Below are positions 5,696 to 5,800 of a stretch of DNA of 5,800 nucleotides, piece by piece. Position numbers and translations under genes: made by a program. How positions within the stretch are numbered: position 1 is the stretch's first letter; every line of letters begins with the position of its first letter. The DNA comes from Clostridiales bacterium UBA2658 (lineage in GTDB: Bacteria; Bacillota; Clostridia; Oscillospirales; Oscillospiraceae). A model generated the notes under the pieces. It was not told where the DNA came from. It saw only the letters and a program-made list of their open reading frames with translations, and did not search any database. The stretch covers positions 3,058-8,857 of the forward strand of contig DEMY01000039.1 in NCBI GenBank assembly GCA_002359425.1. Reading direction: 5' to 3'.

Positions 5696-5699
5696 CTCC
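5696..5699 (-). promoter_or_regulatory. Ribosome binding site of the recombinase gene
   Basis: GGAG on the minus strand, seven bases before the ATG at 5688. A shorter start at the Met6 codon lacks an equivalent site. Confidence 0.7.
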
Positions 5700-5723
5700 A
5701 TCAGCGGTTCAAGGGCGGAGCCG

Positions 5724-5800
5724 TCAGGTCGTAAAACCCTCGCTGAAGCTCCCGTCGCCCCCGGCGACGATCCTTCCGGCGACCTCGCTCACGACCTTTG
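5724..5800 (-). CDS. Possible C-terminal end of an upstream minus-strand gene
   Basis: The frame entering at the right edge is open for 24 codons and ends in TGA at 5726-5724. It reads VVSEVAGRIVAGGDG then SFSEGFTT, a balanced composition that could be a protein end. A second frame is also open from the edge to a TGA at 5703-5701. It is very Arg-rich and looks like a shadow, although it ends just 12 bases before the recombinase ATG, which would suit an operon. I do not recognise either peptide. Too short to decide. Confidence 0.3.
   Translation of the reverse strand, partial: KVVSEVAGRIVAGGDGSFSEGFTT
5726..5797. repeat. Cluster of short inverted and direct repeats upstream of the recombinase gene
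   Basis: AGGTCGT (5726-5732) and ACGACCT (5791-5797) are perfect inverted arms. Between them are a hairpin GTCGCC-CCC-GGCGAC (5754-5768), a direct repeat CCGGCGAC (5761-5768 and 5776-5783) and a direct repeat CCTCGCT (5738-5744 and 5783-5789). Such clustering beside a serine recombinase could be part of an att or control region. It could also be codon-driven repetition in a GC-rich gene end. Confidence 0.4.

Overview
The window looks like chromosome of a GC-rich member of the class Clostridia (Ruminococcaceae/Oscillospiraceae-like, inferred). The reasons are strong AGGAGG-type ribosome sites, a BlaI/BlaR1-type regulatory pair, a PAS domain with the Cys pattern common in clostridial cyclic-di-GMP proteins, and a large serine recombinase of the clostridial transposon/ICE type. 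No sequence search was possible, so the taxon is inference.

Left block, minus strand (1-1117): a BlaI/MecI-family repressor gene followed by a blaR1/mecR1-type M56 sensor protease gene that overlaps it by 8 bases and leaves the window just after its HExxH zinc motif. Their promoter (TTGACA, 17 bases, TAAACT) carries two adjacent 22-bp dyads of the same type, one over the spacer and -10 and one over the transcript start. This fits an autoregulated operon. The gene it finally controls (beta-lactamase or other envelope-stress function) is not in the window.

Middle block, plus strand (1180-4280): a divergent promoter (TTGCAA, 17 bases, TATAAT) drives a 705-residue signalling protein with the order PAS(Cys-rich) - GGDEF - degenerate EAL - HDOD. 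The GGDEF half looks catalytically complete and the EAL half looks dead, so the expected output is cyclic-di-GMP synthesis plus a YuxH/CdgJ-like output module. About 100 bases downstream is a 238-residue membrane-anchored protein with a Pro/Ser linker and an unrecognised extracytoplasmic domain. It ends at a strong hairpin terminator.

Right block, minus strand (4279-5800): a complete large serine recombinase (469 residues, Ser26 nucleophile, zinc ribbon, coiled coil) convergent with the middle block. Only 44 bases separate the two stop codons, and the terminator lies in that gap. The recombinase probably belongs to an integrated element extending to the right of the window. If so, its left junction would lie in or near 4235-4281. 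The last 100 bases are repeat-rich and may hold the end of another minus-strand reading frame.

Best candidates for a second look: the four-module PAS/GGDEF/EAL/HDOD protein with its partner anchored protein, the paired BlaI operators together with a repressor lacking the classical Asn-Phe cleavage bond, and the compact recombinase/terminator junction. No CRISPR array, rRNA or recognisable tRNA was seen.
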